From: JBBRYK01 sp038237665
GTDB lineage: Bacteria > Actinomycetota > Thermoleophilia > Gaiellales > Gaiellaceae
DNA: 21,855 nucleotides
Assembly (NCBI GenBank): GCA_038237665.1
Contig: JBBRYK010000041.1
Location: forward strand, 1-21,855
Reading direction: 5' to 3'
The notes below the pieces were generated by a model. The model saw only the letters and a program-made list of their open reading frames with translations, was not told the origin of the DNA and ran no database searches. Shown in pieces: positions 20,714 through 21,855 of this stretch. Each line of letters begins with the position of its first letter. Position 1 is the stretch's first letter. The position numbers and the translations under genes are program-made.

Positions 20714-21855
20714 ATGTTGGCTGAAATGGCAACAACGGACATGTCCGAACTGAGCCAGGAGGAGCTTCAGGAGGAGCTGGCGGAGCTGGCTTCGCACCTG
20801 TATGCGGGTACGTGTCGCTGGCTGGAGTTGGTTGCTGAGCTTGACCGGCGTTCTGGCTGGGCGGAGTCGGGTTGTGGGTCGTGTGCGGAGTGGATTGCCT
20901 GGCGCTGTGCGCTGACGCCTCGGGCGGCCAGGGAGCATGTGCGGGTCGCCCGCCGGCTGGGGGAGTTGCCGCTGATCCAGGCGGCGTTCGCGCGTGGGGA
21001 GCTTTCGTATGCGAAGGTGCGGGCATTGACGCGGGTTGCCGAGGAGGGGTCGGAGCGGGAGTTGATCGAGCTGGCGGAGTGTTTGACCGCGGCGCAGCTG
21101 GAGCGGGCGCTGGGCGCGTATCGGCGGGTGAGCGTGCGCGAGGCGCGGCAGGCGCAGGAGGACGCGTACTTGACGTGGTTCTGGGACGAGGACGGCTGCC
21201 TGGTCGTGCGTGGCCGGTTGGCGCCCGAGGAGGGGGCGCTCTTTCTGCGCGGGTTGGAGGCGGGTCGGGATGCGCTTTACGAACGCGGTCGGGACGAGGA
21301 GGGCGGTTCCGCGGAGCCGCGGCGGCCGAAGAACGTGGAGGCACTAGCTGTGCTGGCGGAGACGGTGCTCGCGTGCGGGCCGGGTGATCGGTCGGGTGGT
21401 GAGCGTTATCAGGTTGTCGTCCAGGTCGATGCGAAGGCGCTGACCGCGGAGGCTTCTGATGGCTGCCGGCTCGAGGATGGGCCTGCGCTGGCGGCGGAGA
21501 CGGTGCGGCGGATCGCCTGTGACGCTTCGCTTGTCCGCAGTCTGGAAGCGGAGGGCGAGCCGTTGAGTGTCGGTCGCAAGACGCGGACGGTGCCGCCGGC
21601 GCTACGTCGGGCGCTGCGGCGGCGCGACGGCCGCTGCCGCTTCCCCGGCTGCGAGAACCGGTTGTTCCTCGATGCCCATCACGTCGAGCACTGGGCGAGT
21701 GGCGGCGAGACGAGCGTCGACAACCTGCTCTTGCTCTGCCGCCGCCATCACATGCTCGTCCACGAGGGCGGCTACTCCGTCGAATCCCCGCTCGGCGACC
21801 GCGTCCGCTTCAGCGATCCCTGCGGGAGGCCGATCCCCGCGGTGCCGCGGCCGCC
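20714..21855 (+). CDS. DUF222 domain / HNH endonuclease protein (13E12 repeat family), 3' end outside window
   Basis: An open frame from ATG 20714 runs to the end of the window, about 380 codons, with no stop seen. The N-terminal DUF222 region shows ELASHLYAGTCRWLELVAELDRR, then SGCGSCAEWIAWRCALTPRAAREHVRVA and LPLIQAAFARGELSYAKVRALTRVA, the standard lead of the actinobacterial 13E12 repeat family. The C-terminal HNH nuclease has RRRDGRCRFPGC, then FLDAHHVEHWASGGETSVDNLLLLCRRHH. Members are often multicopy in a genome and are suspected mobile-element-like or self-splicing-associated nucleases of unknown role. Codon use changes along the gene: the first ~270 codons favour G- and T-ending codons, whereas the HNH part favours C-ending ones. 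It is divergent from glnA across 243 bases. Confidence 0.92.
   Translation, partial: MLAEMATTDMSELSQEELQEELAELASHLYAGTCRWLELVAELDRRSGWAESGCGSCAEWIAWRCALTPRAAREHVRVARRLGELPLIQAAFARGELSYAKVRALTRVAEEGSERELIELAECLTAAQLERALGAYRRVSVREARQAQEDAYLTWFWDEDGCLVVRGRLAPEEGALFLRGLEAGRDALYERGRDEEGGSAEPRRPKNVEALAVLAETVLACGPGDRSGGERYQVVVQVDAKALTAEASDGCRLEDGPALAAETVRRIACDASLVRSLEAEGEPLSVGRKTRTVPPALRRALRRRDGRCRFPGCENRLFLDAHHVEHWASGGETSVDNLLLLCRRHHMLVHEGGYSVESPLGDRVRFSDPCGRPIPAVPRP

Noticed and set aside
1..21855. tRNA, rRNA, CRISPR array, insertion sequence or phage genes
   Set aside because: None could be recognised: no regularly spaced repeats with spacers, no transposase or integrase motifs, and no cloverleaf-like sequence was noticed by eye.

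Overview
The window comes from a GC-rich chromosome. Gene content and order point to Actinomycetota. The protein style (DUF222/HNH protein, PASTA kinase with a cell-division operon, many leaderless starts) suggests a deep-branching class such as Thermoleophilia (Gaiellales/Solirubrobacterales). That placement is inference from gene content; no rRNA or marker gene is present.

Layout. (1) 1-1845: an accessory-looking edge with the C-terminal part of an AAA+ ATPase, a HIRAN-domain protein and, on the other strand, a small four-helix membrane protein. (2) 1937-11973, all on the minus strand: a cell-wall growth and Ser/Thr-phosphosignalling operon. In transcription order it holds a Ser/Thr kinase fused to a polytopic membrane domain, FhaA (DUF3662-FHA), FhaB (membrane-anchored FHA), the PP2C phosphatase PstP, the SEDS glycosyltransferase RodA/FtsW, the class B penicillin-binding protein PbpA, the PASTA kinase PknB and D-Ala-D-Ala ligase. 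It closely parallels the mycobacterial fhaA-fhaB-pstP-rodA-pbpA-pknA-pknB cluster, but has no pknA-type gene beside pknB and has ddl at its end. Five of its junctions are 4-base ATGA/GTGA overlaps. (3) 12101-14314, plus strand: a single-pass membrane protein with a cytoplasmic Thr/acidic segment, a DUF4446 protein and an HNH nuclease. (4) 14311-15039 minus: a two-domain rhodanese. (5) 15076-16582 plus: a secreted Vps62-like protein with an apparently disrupted 3' end, then a short segment with two near-identical 15-base palindromes ahead of a small unknown protein. A third copy of the palindrome lies inside the kinase gene at 11103. (6) 16587-20470 minus: a nitrogen-assimilation operon of glnA, a phosphinothricin-acetyltransferase-like GNAT, a divergent PII protein, amtB and a tiny Cys-motif protein. 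glnA has a strong promoter and a ~100-nt leader with an intrinsic-terminator hairpin ahead of its ribosome binding site. (7) 20714-21855 plus: a DUF222/HNH (13E12-type) protein running off the window.

How the parts work together. In the wall operon the kinases and PstP would set the phosphorylation of wall-synthesis partners, the FHA proteins would read those marks, and RodA, PbpA and Ddl carry out peptidoglycan synthesis. In the nitrogen operon AmtB imports ammonium, PII senses nitrogen/energy state and glutamine synthetase assimilates ammonium. Here both the PII T-loop tyrosine and the GlnA adenylylation tyrosine are phenylalanine, which suggests that covalent nucleotidylylation is not used. 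The leader attenuator may be an alternative control point, and the GNAT may protect glutamine synthetase from phosphinothricin-type inhibitors.
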